From: Sepioteuthis lessoniana
Lineage: Eukaryota > Mollusca > Cephalopoda > Myopsida > Loliginidae
Reading direction: 5' to 3'
DNA: 64,000 bases
Assembly (NCBI GenBank): GCA_963585895.1
Contig: CAUZXS010002459.1
Span: 62,001-126,000, forward strand
Position 1 is the first letter of the stretch, and every line of letters starts with the position of its first letter. Made by a program: the position numbers and the translations under genes. Below the pieces are notes generated by a model. That model worked only from the letters and a program-made list of their open reading frames with translations. It was not told the origin of the DNA and made no database searches. Positions 55,110 through 64,000 of the stretch are shown here, in pieces.

Positions 55110-55314
55110 GATAGAACGAAACAGTCTGTTTGTAGATGACAATATATATGCTCCCCTACCCCTGTGGGATTGAGCTCTCTAGTGAAGGAAGTAAATGGTT
55201 GCCACTAGCGTGAAGCAAGGTTCTTCAAATGAATTGAGCTCTCGGTAGCCGTTAAGCGGATATATGTAAACAAATGTAATACATAAGCGTTTAAATTTCC
55301 TCGGCTTGCGCTGG

Positions 55315-55440
55315 TCTCCTCGTGGCTGAGTGGTAAAATCATGGATTGGCGTTTCAGTCAGCCTGGTTTTGATCCCAGCTTTGGGAATCTAGCCTGTCTA
55401 GCCACACTGAAGAGTTCTAACAGAACAAAACAATCTGTCT
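55315..55440 (+). mobile_element. tRNA-derived SINE, further group
   Basis: A box TGGCTGAGTGGT (55,323) and B box CTGGTTTTGATCCC (55,363) are spaced as in a class I tRNA. The CCAGCTTTGGGAATCTAGCC body differs from groups A-E. The nearby GATAGAACGAAACAGTCTGTTTG (55,109) and AACAGAACAAAACAATCTGT (55,418) copies suggest a short flanking duplication. Confidence 0.55.
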
Positions 55441-55744
55441 ATGGATGACCATATGTATATATATCAGTATCAAGTTGCGCTATTTGGATGGATTTACCTA
55501 ACTATCTCTCTCTTTCCATCGCTCCCGGAAGATCTTGTATCCGCACAGTGTTGCTGTAGATAAGTTTGTTGCTCAGCCAACACTGGTACGTATAGAACGT
55601 TTAATAACATTCTTATACAGAAACGTTAACAGTGATACAAAAACTACTGAGACCATGAATGAATATTCTTGTTAAAAGAGTTCCTTTTTTTTAATGAAGT
55701 TAGTTTGGATATCATACGTTATGATAAGCTTAAAGTACAACCGA

Positions 55745-56185
55745 GCCATTTGGGTCCTGTATACAAATGATATATTTTGTTGTTTAGCATTCCTCTACTT
55801 TGGCGCAAGGTCAGAAGTACGGGGTATAAAACGAGAATCGAATTCCTTAAAAGGATCTGTTAGCCAAGCTTTTTAACCATTACATTATACAAAACACTCT
55901 GCACTCAAGTGGATGTTGTTAGTAATCTTTTCTGTTGACTTGTATTTACCCAACCTCTTCACCATGAACCGGATGTGGCTCAAGGTCAATTTTTTTCCAA
56001 GTTTGAATTCAGAGTTTTCTTTCTCTTTGACCGGTTGCCATACTACAGTTAAAGATCCCAGTCTGCCCTACTATTTATCCAAAGCAGGAGGGAGAATAAT
56101 TGGATTCATAACTTTCTCAAAGGTGTGAGCGCAATGTGAAATGCAAACAGCCTTATCCAGGTTTTGAACCAGGATCATCGAGTTC
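55745..56185 (-). mobile_element. SINE E fragment followed by SINE A, both inverted
   Basis: 55,745-55,895 contains CCATTTGGGTCCTGTATA, ACGAGAATCGAATTCC and TTTTTAACCATTACATTATAC (inverted B and A boxes). 55,955-56,185 is inverted SINE A: GGCTCAAGGTCAATTTTTTT, CAGTCTGCCCTACTATTTAT, GGAGGGAGAATAATTGGATT, CATCGAGTTCATTC. Confidence 0.6.
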
Positions 56186-56189
56186 ATTC

Positions 56190-56480
56190 TATATGACGTA
56201 AGCCGGAATGCGGAGTACCCCTTCATTGTTATCGCTCCCAGGTCCTCTCTGGCTCCGAGTGGTGGCACCTGATAGGGTCCTATCTATGTATCAAATAGAA
56301 CTAAACTGTGTACTTATGCTGAACTGAATTCTTTGAAAGAGAACTGTTTTGACATTTTAACTGCGTACTTATGCTAAACTGAACTGTTTTAAATAGAACT
56401 GTTTATATGTATGAAAATGGATTTGGCATTAAATAACCAACAATAGTTGATGTGCCATAAAGCCAACCAAACCAAAACCT
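56190..56480 (-). repeat. Repeat D copy, opposite orientation to 56,862
   Basis: Runs from GGAGTACCCCTTCATTG through GCACCTGATAGGGTCC and ACTTATGCTAAACTGAA units to TTTGGCATTAAATAACC...GATGTGCCATAAAGCCAACC. Complete 3' tail with an AACC-type end, so its sense strand reads left to right here. Confidence 0.65.
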
Positions 56481-56861
56481 CCCTTGGGATGTTTAAATTA
56501 ATGAATCTATACGTCAAATATACAAATTTCTATCGTAAATTCTTAACAGTTACATTAGGTACTTGTATATCTCTTATTAGAGTTAACTAATCAAAGAAAA
56601 AAAAAAGAAAAAAGAAAAAATGTTGTATCGAAATGAAGACCATCTGTTCAATTTTTTAAAAAAAGAAAAGAAAAGGGGTTTATTTTCAATACGACCATAA
56701 AATTTCCAATCAAGAACCATGCTCTTGCTTTATCTTTTTCTGCTTTTTCTTTTTTCCACCAGCTTCGCCCCAGAAGGGACACTTTTCCAGGCTGCTCTTA
56801 GAACCCAGAGATATTGCAATAGCACACAAGCATCACCACTCAGTTGCACATTGATTTGACC

Positions 56862-57430
56862 AGTTGGTTTGTTGGTTGACTTTTATGACATCTCAACCTT
56901 TGTAGGTTATTTAACGCCAAATCTATTTTTATGTAAATAATCAGTTCTATTTCAAACAATTCTGTTTAGCATGAGTACATAGTTTGTCAAAAACATTTCT
57001 ATTTCAAACTATTCAGTTTATTCAAGCAGTTATATATAACAATCCAGTTTGGTGTATGTACAGTTTCAATGTCAAAAAATAGTTCAGTTTCAAATAATTC
57101 AGTTTAGTATAAGCACGCAGTTTAAATGTAAGTACGGTTTAATTGTCAAAAACATTTTTATTTCAAGCAATTCAGTTTAGCATTAGTATGCCGTTAGTTC
57201 TATTCAACCCATAGATAGGACCCTATCAGGTGCTACCACTCCGGGCCAGAGTGGACCTGGGAGCAATAGTAATAAAGGGGTACTCCGCATTCTCCAAAAC
57301 TCCAGCATCACTGGAACCTCACCAACAGATTGTTTTAGTGTCATATCCAGGACACTCGTTGGGGTGGGGTCTTATCCCTTTGCAGAGAAGCAGTCGGTGT
57401 ATTCTACAGCCTCAGCCGACAGGGCAATGA
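56862..57430 (+). repeat. Repeat D copy
   Basis: Head GGTTGGTTGACTTTTATGAC...CAACCTTTGTAGGTTATTTA, four to five TTCTATTTCAAACAATTC-type units, then ATAGATAGGACCCTATCAGG, CTACCACTCCGGGCCAGAGT, CATATCCAGGACACTCGTTG and GCCGACAGGGCAAT. About 70 percent of the length of the 21,530 copy's block order is preserved (rough visual estimate). Confidence 0.65.
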
Positions 57431-57599
57431 TTTGATCAGGCACTTGTAGCTAAATTGACCAACCATCCCACATAATGGAAATGAACTGTAAATTCCATGA
57501 TGACTTTCTTCCAAGGAATAGAAAATAAAAATCAGTCGGTGAAAAGTTTCTTTTTTTTTTTTGTAAACTGTTTTTATTTTTATTTTATCAACATGTGAA

Positions 57600-58080
57600 A
57601 TATATAAAGCCGACACGTAAACCTCAAAACTCAATCGGCTGGGGCTGTAAAATACACCGACTGCATCTTTGCAGAGAGGTACAACCCCTGCTCTACAAGT
57701 GTCTTGGATATGACATAAAACAATTTGATGACGAGGCTCCAGCAATACAGGAGCTTTGGGGAGTGCAGATTACCCCTTCATTGCCATCGCTCCCAGGTCC
57801 ACTCTGACCCAGAGTAGTAGCACCTGATAGGGTCATATCAATGGGTCAAATAGAAATGTTTTACATTTAAACTGAGTACAAACAAATGACTTCTGTTAAA
57901 TAGAACTGTTTGATCATTCAACTGTGTGTAAACAAGTGACTGATACTAAATTGAATTGTTAGTGATACATAGCAATATTTGGAACCATTTAACTTTGTTG
58001 ACTGACGCTAAATTGAATTGCTACAAATAGAACTGTTTCATCATTTGATGAAAATATTTAAAACCATACAACTATGAACT
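57600..58080 (-). repeat. Repeat D copy, inverted
   Basis: Begins AATCGGCTGGGGCTGTAAAA (57,632), then GGATATGACATAAAACAATT, CTCCCAGGTCCACTCTGACC, CACCTGATAGGGTCATATC and degenerate TAAATTGAATTG/AACTGTTT units. It lacks the terminal tail. Confidence 0.6.
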
Positions 58081-58784
58081 AATTACCGTGATGGTTGATT
58101 GTATTAATTATTTCATCATCTAGTTTGGACGGGCCACGAGTTTTTCAGTTAGCTGTTAAGTTAGCTAAAATCTTTGAGCCGAAATGACAAATTGGAAAGT
58201 TCAAGCGAGTGTACCACGACCAGAATTGGAGACTTATCATTTCTACATCGGAAGACTAAATAAAGAATCATGTCTTATTACAAGTTTGATTGAAGAAATG
58301 AAAACACGCTGAAATTATAGACGCGTGTAAGACGATGCAATAACTTAGTGAGATAACATCACATAAACAATATTTTGAATTTCGATATATAAAAATTTGC
58401 GAATTTTGAAAAAGTCAGTTTGAAGTTAGAAGTTTGTGTTCAGAGAATTCAGTTGGCGTTATTATATCATTTTCATCTTTAAAAATAAAATGCAGTCGAA
58501 ATGTCCGAGGTGGCAAGATATGCAGTCAAAACGTCCAGAAGCAAACAAAATGACGAAGTCAAAATGATCTACCTGTATTAAAAAATGTTAAATTAATTTG
58601 TATATGTATTGAGTATCAGTATACCTTATATATACAATATATGTTTGCATAGCTTGGATCACTGCATAAACCCTTACGGCACAATACAATTGAATACATC
58701 TATGGTCACTACTTTATTTTTATGACTTTCACTGAATAGAGTCACGGTTACATAGTCCGATCTTTAGTAGTTATTTAGGAAACT
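58081..58784. other. No gene seen
   Basis: A+T-rich; two short GCAGTCGAAATGTCC / GCAGTCAAAACGTCC words 30 bp apart at 58,493 and 58,523 are the only internal repetition noticed. Confidence 0.3.
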
Positions 58785-58895
58785 TTTTGCTTCGATATGG
58801 CACAAAGCTGAAAGAATAGGACAACTAATGAGACTCGAACTTATGAAGTTTTATTATAAGGTGGCCAATCCAGTCTTAAGTAAGCTTCCAAATGA
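58785..58895 (-). mobile_element. SINE group E fragment, inverted
   Basis: GATATGGCACAAAGC, CTAATGAGACTCGAACTTAT (inverted B box and tail) parallel 37,440-37,510. The A-box side is degraded. Confidence 0.5.
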
Positions 58896-59185
58896 TTCTT
58901 AGTCACGTTGTAGTAGCTCGCTAGTTTTCTACGTGGTGAATGAACAAAATTTTAAATAACTGCAAACAAGCCATTCTGTATGTCAGTCAAGTGGCATCGC
59001 CAAAGTGAGAAGAACTAAGGGAAACGCTAAAAATAAATAAATAAATCGATCAATGTATTAGGTATGTACGTTTAAGACAATAACTACTGACAACTCTGCC
59101 TCGGACTAAGACGAAAAATATTCGTATTAATTCTTTTTTAATCTGAAAACGAATATTTGTTTTAATATTTCGATATTTATTTCAA

Positions 59186-60310
59186 AAATCAACATTGGGA
59201 ATCATTCAATAAATAAGGTGAATTTTGTCGAAGGAGTTGGTAGTAGAAATATTGTTTATAGCTGCACCTTTTTCAAGGAGGTCAATAGGGATGGCTTCTT
59301 TCATGCCGCAGAAGAATGTCAGTATGATTGTTATATTTTGACCTTCGACCCGGCCCAAAAATGCTATTCCAAGGTGATGCACCGGAAGGAAGTGACACAT
59401 TCCAATGGCTAGTAATCGTAAGAGATCGCGTGGGCGGATTAAAGCTTATAATATGGGACCAGGTGAAGGTCCCACGGAGCCACTACAGTGATGCACCGGT
59501 AAGAGAGTGACCTGTGAACTGCATGACAGTTATTTCTGCTTGATGACGATTAAACATTCGATTTCAAAGATCCAGTGGGTGATCGTGTGGGCGCTGAATT
59601 ATTATTTAACTCAGTTGAGGTCGGGGTGCCAAAGCAGTTGCCAGGAGAGTTCCAGACGGAGTTATAGACGAAATGTGGTAAGGAAAACCACATCAGGCCG
59701 AAGGGGCCTTTGGGCCCTGATGAGTGAGCCCCTAGGCCCCCGGTTGGGCAGCCCTAGAGAACAAGAAAGACACAACGTGACGGTCATAACAGTGGGGTCA
59801 AAATATGAAGTTTATGTTCGGTCTCCAGCACCCTCTCACATGCAAACCTTGAACAACCCTTTCGAACCCTTGCAATAAAGTGAGAGGTAAATATAATTGT
59901 AAAGAAGTCTTCCTGCGTCGTTTATTCCTGCGTCTTTATCGTTGTGTCGCTGTGAATTATTCTACATATATATGTGCATGTATGTAGATGTGAATCTGCA
60001 TATGTGACTATATAACATGATTTCTTTTAACTGCCAGTCGCACTAGAACTATTTCCGTACATAGACTTTCATTTCAACAAAGACTTGATTTGGCAAACCT
60101 ATTTCAAAACATTTTTTTATAAAAATATATTTTCTGTAAATTTCCTATAGTTTGCTCTTCTCAGCCACCAAAAATCTGACGACAGACCTCTATTCAAACT
60201 TGAAGCTTTCTGATTTATCGAAACTTTAAATGGTCCCCAGTAGAAATAGTTTTGCGAAATTAATTTTTGTTATAAAATATTTCCAATAAACTATATAGAG
60301 TTTTCATTAA
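59186..60310 (-). pseudogene. Mariner-type remnant, copy 2, split by an LTR
   Basis: 59,186-59,410 (minus frame: LTFFCGMKEAIPIDLLEKGA, INNISTTNSFDKIHLIY) and 60,040-60,310 (CAGCCACCAAAAATCTGACG, AATAATTTTTGTTATAAAA-like end) are the two halves of the element seen whole at 54,523-55,060. Between them lies LTR family F. Confidence 0.5.
59500..59960 (+). mobile_element. Solo LTR, family F, copy 2
   Basis: Shares GGGGTCAAAATATGAAG, CAACCCTTTCGAACCCTTGC, AATAAAGTGAGAGGTAAATA and AAAGAAGTCTTCC with the inverted copy at 9,245-9,768. It sits inside a mariner remnant. The 5' part (59,410-59,500) may also belong to it, but the boundary is not clear. Confidence 0.6.
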
Positions 60311-60440
60311 TGGAAAAAAAAATTCTGAAAAAGAAAAAAAGAAAAAAAACAAAAACAACAAAAAAAAACAAACAAAAGAAAAACCCTATATAAAAATTCC
60401 TCTTATTTCTTCAATGAACCTTTTATTTGTCTTTTTTTTT
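60311..60440. repeat. A-rich simple sequence
   Basis: AAAGAAAAAAAC-type runs at 60,311-60,385, poly-T runs at 60,430-60,465. Low complexity. Confidence 0.7.
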
Positions 60441-60492
60441 CTTTATCCTTTTTTTTTTTTTTTTGATAATTTGCGTTCCTTCCCCACTTAAC

Positions 60493-60651
60493 TTTCGATT
60501 CTATTTGGGTTGTAATTCCTAGTTGTTCATCGTATATTTTTTGTGCTTCTTTGTGTCCTTTTGTTTTTTCTCTTAGGGAATTTTCAGCAATAAGAACAAG
60601 ACCAGCAATCACAACGAATGTCCCAATTACTAAAGACATATATACAATCAT
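60493..60651 (-). CDS. Candidate first exon of a small membrane-anchored protein
   Basis: Minus-strand ATG at 60,651. Residues 1-21 (MIVYMSLVIGTFVVIAGLVL) form a single hydrophobic helix, followed by a charged Lys/Glu-rich stretch to codon 53, where GAAA|GTTAAGT at 60,492 is a usable 5' splice site. Beyond it the frame runs into an A-rich tract, which argues for splicing there. Signal-anchor or uncleaved signal peptide topology is predicted. Family unknown. No downstream exon identified. Confidence 0.35.
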
Positions 60652-60849
60652 CTTTTTTTTTTATCCATATTTAAGAAAAATTAGATGTAAATTTTTGATA
60701 GCTCATTTGTGTTTATCTGCGTAAATTGAAACTGTTTTTGTCCTTTTTTTTTCTTTTTTATTCATAATTGATTGCTATTCTATGAATTGTTAGTTTCACT
60801 TTTTGGATTCATATTTAAGAAAATTTTCATTTAAATTTTGTTTTTCCTA

Positions 60850-61010
60850 TTGAAAAGGGATCCTTCAGGACACTTGCGACTTGGGTACGGATTAAGGGTA
60901 AGTGGAGCAAACCAGGGAAAAGCGTCGTGCCCCTACAAATCGGTGTAGTAACTATTGAAAAGGGTGCCTTCGGGTCGCCCTTGACTACGGCTGGGTAACT
61001 TACAAACTTT
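60850..61010 (+). mobile_element. SINE group C 3' half
   Basis: GGTAAGTGGAGCAAACCAGG, CGTGCCCCTACAAATCGGTG, GGTGCCTTCGGGTCGCCCTT match the body of 24,560-24,645. The tRNA-like head is missing. Confidence 0.65.
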
Positions 61011-61410
61011 TACTATTATTAACTTCCTATTTAATAAATTGTGTGGTTTCATTTTTCTTTTTTTTTCAATGTTCAAGATTTTATAAGAATATCTACCCAC
61101 GGCTAACGCGCTTCATCTGTACAGGTCCAGAAAAACAAAAAAGTTTGAGTATATATCGCTAAACAGAGGAGGAATATGTGACATTTCGAAAAATGATTGT
61201 ATGTCTGTAGAGTTTTTGATTTTGAAACATAAAGGGTTGGCGAAATTCGTACACAACCGTTTTCGGGATTGACGTGACTTTTCTTGTTTCTCAATGGCAT
61301 ATTCTCTCTAGCAAACTGGCCACACTTGTATATATGCAGGGGTGAATATTCCCAACTTTGGGTTCTTGGGCCACTCATAGACTAGAGATAAAAATATTGT
61401 AAATAACATT

Positions 61411-61591
61411 ATGGATAAGAAATATCTAATTTCATTTTTAGCACTCATAGTGATAACAACATGTATAATTTCATTTATTTTCTATGTTATTTTCAATTTG
61501 AAACCGATTGACGAAAGTTTAATTCAACTCAATATTAACAAGGAAATAACAGTTTTTACAACAAAACAACCACCACAACTTACCACGAAAG
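61411..61591 (+). CDS. Candidate first exon of a small membrane-anchored protein
   Basis: ATG at 61,411 (GGATAAGAAATATC follows). Residues 1-30 are a short basic start (MDKK) and a strongly hydrophobic helix (LISFLALIVITTCIISFIFY), then about 30 polar Thr/Gln/Lys-rich residues. The frame meets CGAAAG|GTAATT, a 5' splice site in phase 1, at 61,591. The exon at 63,005-63,042 accepts this phase. Predicted type II anchor or uncleaved signal. Same exon-1 architecture as 38,301-38,561 (cytoplasmic start, one helix, polar tail, donor), though the sequences are not alignable by eye. Confidence 0.45.
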
Positions 61592-61689
61592 GTAATTTTT
61601 TTTGTTTTATTCATAAACCTTATATTTATTTCAGTTTGGTATAAAGCTGGAAGAATATCCCACACTTTTCATATGCACCCCCTCAAAAA

Positions 61690-62165
61690 AAAAAAACTGG
61701 TTAGTAGTTTTGTTTTACGGCGTATCAACCCTTTTCGGGTCATTTAATACCGAATTAAATTTTAAACAATTTAGTTTAGTCTGAGTATAGTCTTTGTTTA
61801 TACACAGTTAAATGTCAAAACAGTTCTATTTCAAACAATTCAGTTTAGCATAAGTACACAGTTTAGTTCTGTTTTACTCATACATATGACCCTATCTGGC
61901 GCTACCACTCCGGGCGTGAGTGAACCTAGAAATGATGGCAATGAAGGTGTACTTCGCATTCCCTGAAGCTTCAGCATTACTGAAACCTTACCATCAGATT
62001 GTTTAGTGTCATATCCAGGACACTCATTGAGGTGGGGTTCTTAACCCCCTGCAGGGAAGCACTCGGTGTATTCTACAGCCCCAGCTGATTGGACAACACA
62101 TACAAAACTGTTTAGTGCTGTTATAAAAATCATGTTTATAGAGAGTCACATGACAATCATGAGAA
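61690..62165 (+). repeat. Repeat D copy with the extended 3' block
   Basis: Head TTTTACGGCGTATCAACCC, units, CTACCACTCCGGGCGTGAGT, GGACACTCATTGAGGTGGGG. A terminal block ACAAAACTGTTTAGTGCTG...GTCACATGACAATCAT (62,100-62,163) is shared with 22,612-22,682. It lies in the putative intron between 61,591 and 63,005. Confidence 0.65.
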
Positions 62166-62401
62166 AAGACCCACCCTCAATCTCTTTTTGATCTCTGCTT
62201 TGACCAGGAAATAGTAAAGCCACATGGGTATGTTACCTATTCTTAAGAAAGCCCAGAGGCCTGGGAAATTGTTATTTTTGTATTTGTTGATTTTATTTCG
62301 TGTTTATTTTTCTTTCATTTTTATATCATTGATTTTTTTAAATTTCTATTTCCCCATACCTGTTAGTGCCCCGTAGATTTAAAAAAAAAATTATTCATAT
62401 T

Positions 62402-62403
<2 letters not shown>

Positions 62404-62456
<53 letters not shown>
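62404..62456. repeat. Pure (CA)n microsatellite, about 26 units
   Basis: Uninterrupted CA dinucleotides, preceded by ATTCATATTTAA and followed by AGCTTTTCGC. Confidence 0.95.
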
Positions 62457-62457
<1 letters not shown>

Positions 62458-62721
62458 GCTTTTCGCAAACTCTACATAAGTAAATATGAACGTACAATGA
62501 ACGTGATTCCCTAACCTCTCTGCCTAAAATAATCCTAGACTGGTTGACATGTCGTTAAAACACTCAAAACATTTTAGAATTATCAAATATATTGTTTTAT
62601 TCAGTCACCGGATCTCAATCGAATCTTACAAAAAGAAAGGAGAATTTTTTGTTAAATAGGATGAAAAACATATTCCTGTAGAAGACAGACAACATACAAA
62701 ATGTTACAAAATAGATTTATT

Positions 62722-62795
62722 TAAAACATAGGTTTGGTTTGATTTGGTTTTATGGCATATCAACCTTTGTAGGTTATTTAATGACATTAAAACAT
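62722..62795 (+). repeat. Repeat D head fragment
   Basis: GGTTTGGTTTGATTTGGTTT then ATGGCATATCAACCTTTGTA and GGTTATTTAATG, nothing further. It is the minimal SINE-tail module on its own. Confidence 0.7.
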
Positions 62796-63004
62796 AGACT
62801 GCGCCTACTGAAAATTCATATATAAAGGGGAACAACTATCAATCAGTATGGCTAATACGACATTTCTCTCCCTTAAAATTTATGTTCCCCATTATATGAT
62901 GACATAATTGGAAGCAAGCTAATTTTTTATTAGATAATTAAAGTATTTTTGAAGTCTTTGTATTTATATGTGCTTCTTCATTTGACATTTTATTTTCTAT
63001 GCAG

Positions 63005-63042
63005 GCTTACCAAAGATCCAAAATAAAACGGATAGGAAGAAG
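63005..63042 (+). CDS. Candidate 38-nt micro-exon
   Basis: Bounded by TTTTATTTTCTATGCAG| and |GTAAAATAC. In phase with the donor at 61,591 it adds GLPKIQNKTDRKK (first codon shared), hydrophilic and Lys-rich, and leaves phase 0. Both splice sites are good and the frame stays open, but 38 nt is short enough that chance cannot be excluded without RNA evidence. Confidence 0.4.
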
Positions 63043-63218
63043 GTAAAATACTTAACTTTTTTTATGATGCATTTTATTCTTATTTATTCTAAGAAGTGAT
63101 TAAAACAAAACCCTACCCGTAAAAAATATCATTAAACATTTGAGTACAATACTTTAAAGGAAAAGTAATAAATCATTACATTGCTGATAAAAAGGACAAG
63201 TGTATTATTGCACAAGTG

Positions 63219-63221
<3 letters not shown>

Positions 63222-63289
<68 letters not shown>

Positions 63290-63290
63290 T
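63222..63290. repeat. Compound (CA)n(TA)n microsatellite
   Basis: CA to 63,270, then TA to 63,290, same order as 23,876. Confidence 0.95.
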
Positions 63291-63839
63291 GATTTATCTG
63301 AAATTCCTCAGGTGTTAAATATGTTCAGCATGATTAATAAAGTTATTTAAAATCTATTCCTCATACATACCAAGTACGAAAATTTTCTTGACATGGGGCA
63401 AGGTTGCAAATTGTTTCATCATCATGTCGTGCCGAAAGCACAGATTTCCCAAATTCTCACCATTCGCCTCCATCGTCCATCACTCCCGTCTGATCTTCTA
63501 GACTCCATCCCACGTCAGTATATAATTGTTGTTGACATGTTCTAGCGGTTTATGTGTGAATGTTGTAACTATAAAAAAAAAAAACTCAAAAATAAACACC
63601 CATCCTCATTCCCCATTCCTAAATGGCAATAGACAGTCGACTGGCAGTCCTGAGAATGGAAAAATGAATCTTTCACTGGTGTTTTGAATTTAAAAAAAAA
63701 AGCGACTCGGTTGGTGAATTTTTTAAATCTTTTAACTAACCTATTTCAAATGCGTGTTTTAGATTTTACTTTCTCTATGAAAGTAAAGTCTTTAAATCTA
63801 CAAACGGTTTACTAATATAAATATATATAAATCGTCGAT

Positions 63840-63867
63840 CGAACTCTTTCATTCACTGCAGGTGAGT
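63840..63867 (+). promoter_or_regulatory. Possible recursive splice site
   Basis: GAACTCTTTCATTCACTGCAG|GTGAGTG joins a pyrimidine-leaning 3' splice site directly to a strong 5' splice site (junction 63,861/63,862). This zero-length-exon arrangement is how ratchet points split long introns in insects and vertebrates. It lies in the same orientation as the 61.4-63.0 kb candidate gene. Confidence 0.3.
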
Positions 63868-64000
63868 GTAATTTTATTAAGTTAAAAATACTGGATAAAT
63901 AATTTTCATTAGATAAAAAAAAAGTATTTTAAAGTCTTTGTTTTTATATATACTTCTTCATAGGATATTTTATTTTCTCTGTTGCCAAACCATGAAAAAG
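63868..64000 (+). repeat. Diverged duplicate of the micro-exon region
   Basis: 63,903-64,000 parallels 62,925-63,026: ATTAGATAA, AAGTATTTT, AAGTCTTTG, TTTATAT, CTTCTTCAT, TTTTATTTTCT, then GCCAAACCATGAAAAAG versus TTACCAAAGATCCAAAA. The CAG acceptor of the first copy is TTG here, although CTTCATAG| upstream could serve. It suggests tandem duplication of an exon and its intron flank. The match runs off the window. Confidence 0.45.

Noticed and set aside
59700-59750. Hammerhead-like CTGATGAG word at 59,713
   Set aside because: The required GAAA after a second stem and the flanking helices are not present, so it lacks the ribozyme core.
61103-61378. 91-codon minus frame ahead of the 61.4-kb exon
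   Set aside because: No domain, no splice signals and an uneven composition. It could be decayed repeat, but nothing supports calling it a gene.

Overview
This window looks like a gene-poor, A+T-rich stretch of a large, repeat-laden invertebrate genome. I see no prokaryotic operons, no intact tRNA or rRNA gene, and no full-length cellular protein gene. The mobile-element repertoire is metazoan: two Penelope-like retroelements, a two-ORF TX1/L1-type LINE, an RTE-type LINE, a CR1/L2-type LINE 3' end, several Ty3/gypsy LTR elements with solo LTRs, mariner-type DNA transposons and at least four tRNA-derived SINE groups. With the long CA/TA microsatellites, this is compatible with a lophotrochozoan such as a mollusc, possibly a cephalopod. 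That placement is inference.

Layout. 0-4.6 kb: LTR pieces, a solo LTR, a decayed coding exon with an internal 75-bp duplication, and an RTE scrap between TA microsatellites. 4.6-9.8 kb: a minus-strand gypsy pol, a three-copy A+T-rich repeat and a solo LTR. 10-18.9 kb: an LTR with leader, an RTE reverse transcriptase, two opposed LINE ORF1 copies, and a gypsy LTR plus gag. 19-23.5 kb: an LTR with a hairpin array joined to gag-protease, interrupted by a SINE-like insertion, then a minus-strand terminal coding exon. 25-30.7 kb: a Penelope/RTE/gypsy chimera and a mariner. 31-38.3 kb: SINEs, two related LTRs with a gag start, and a 5S-derived fragment. 38.3-43.2 kb: a minus-strand first exon of a membrane protein, then the largest element, a TX1-like LINE. 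43-60 kb: SINEs, a solo LTR with a 4-bp target duplication, a minisatellite, three mariner remnants, a second Penelope element and a cluster of tandem-repeat-bearing SINE-like units. 60-64 kb: two more membrane-anchor first exons, a 38-nt micro-exon and a possible recursive splice site.

Every autonomous element examined carries stops, frameshifts or a changed catalytic residue, so none looks active. The likeliest host-coding material is a set of short single-pass membrane-anchor exons (38.3-38.6, 60.5-60.7 and 61.4-61.6 kb), a micro-exon (63.0 kb) and a terminal exon with a decayed relative (23.1-23.4 and 2.6-2.9 kb). They may belong to one family of small, finely split, fast-evolving type II membrane proteins. 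This is the most interesting unexplained signal in the window.
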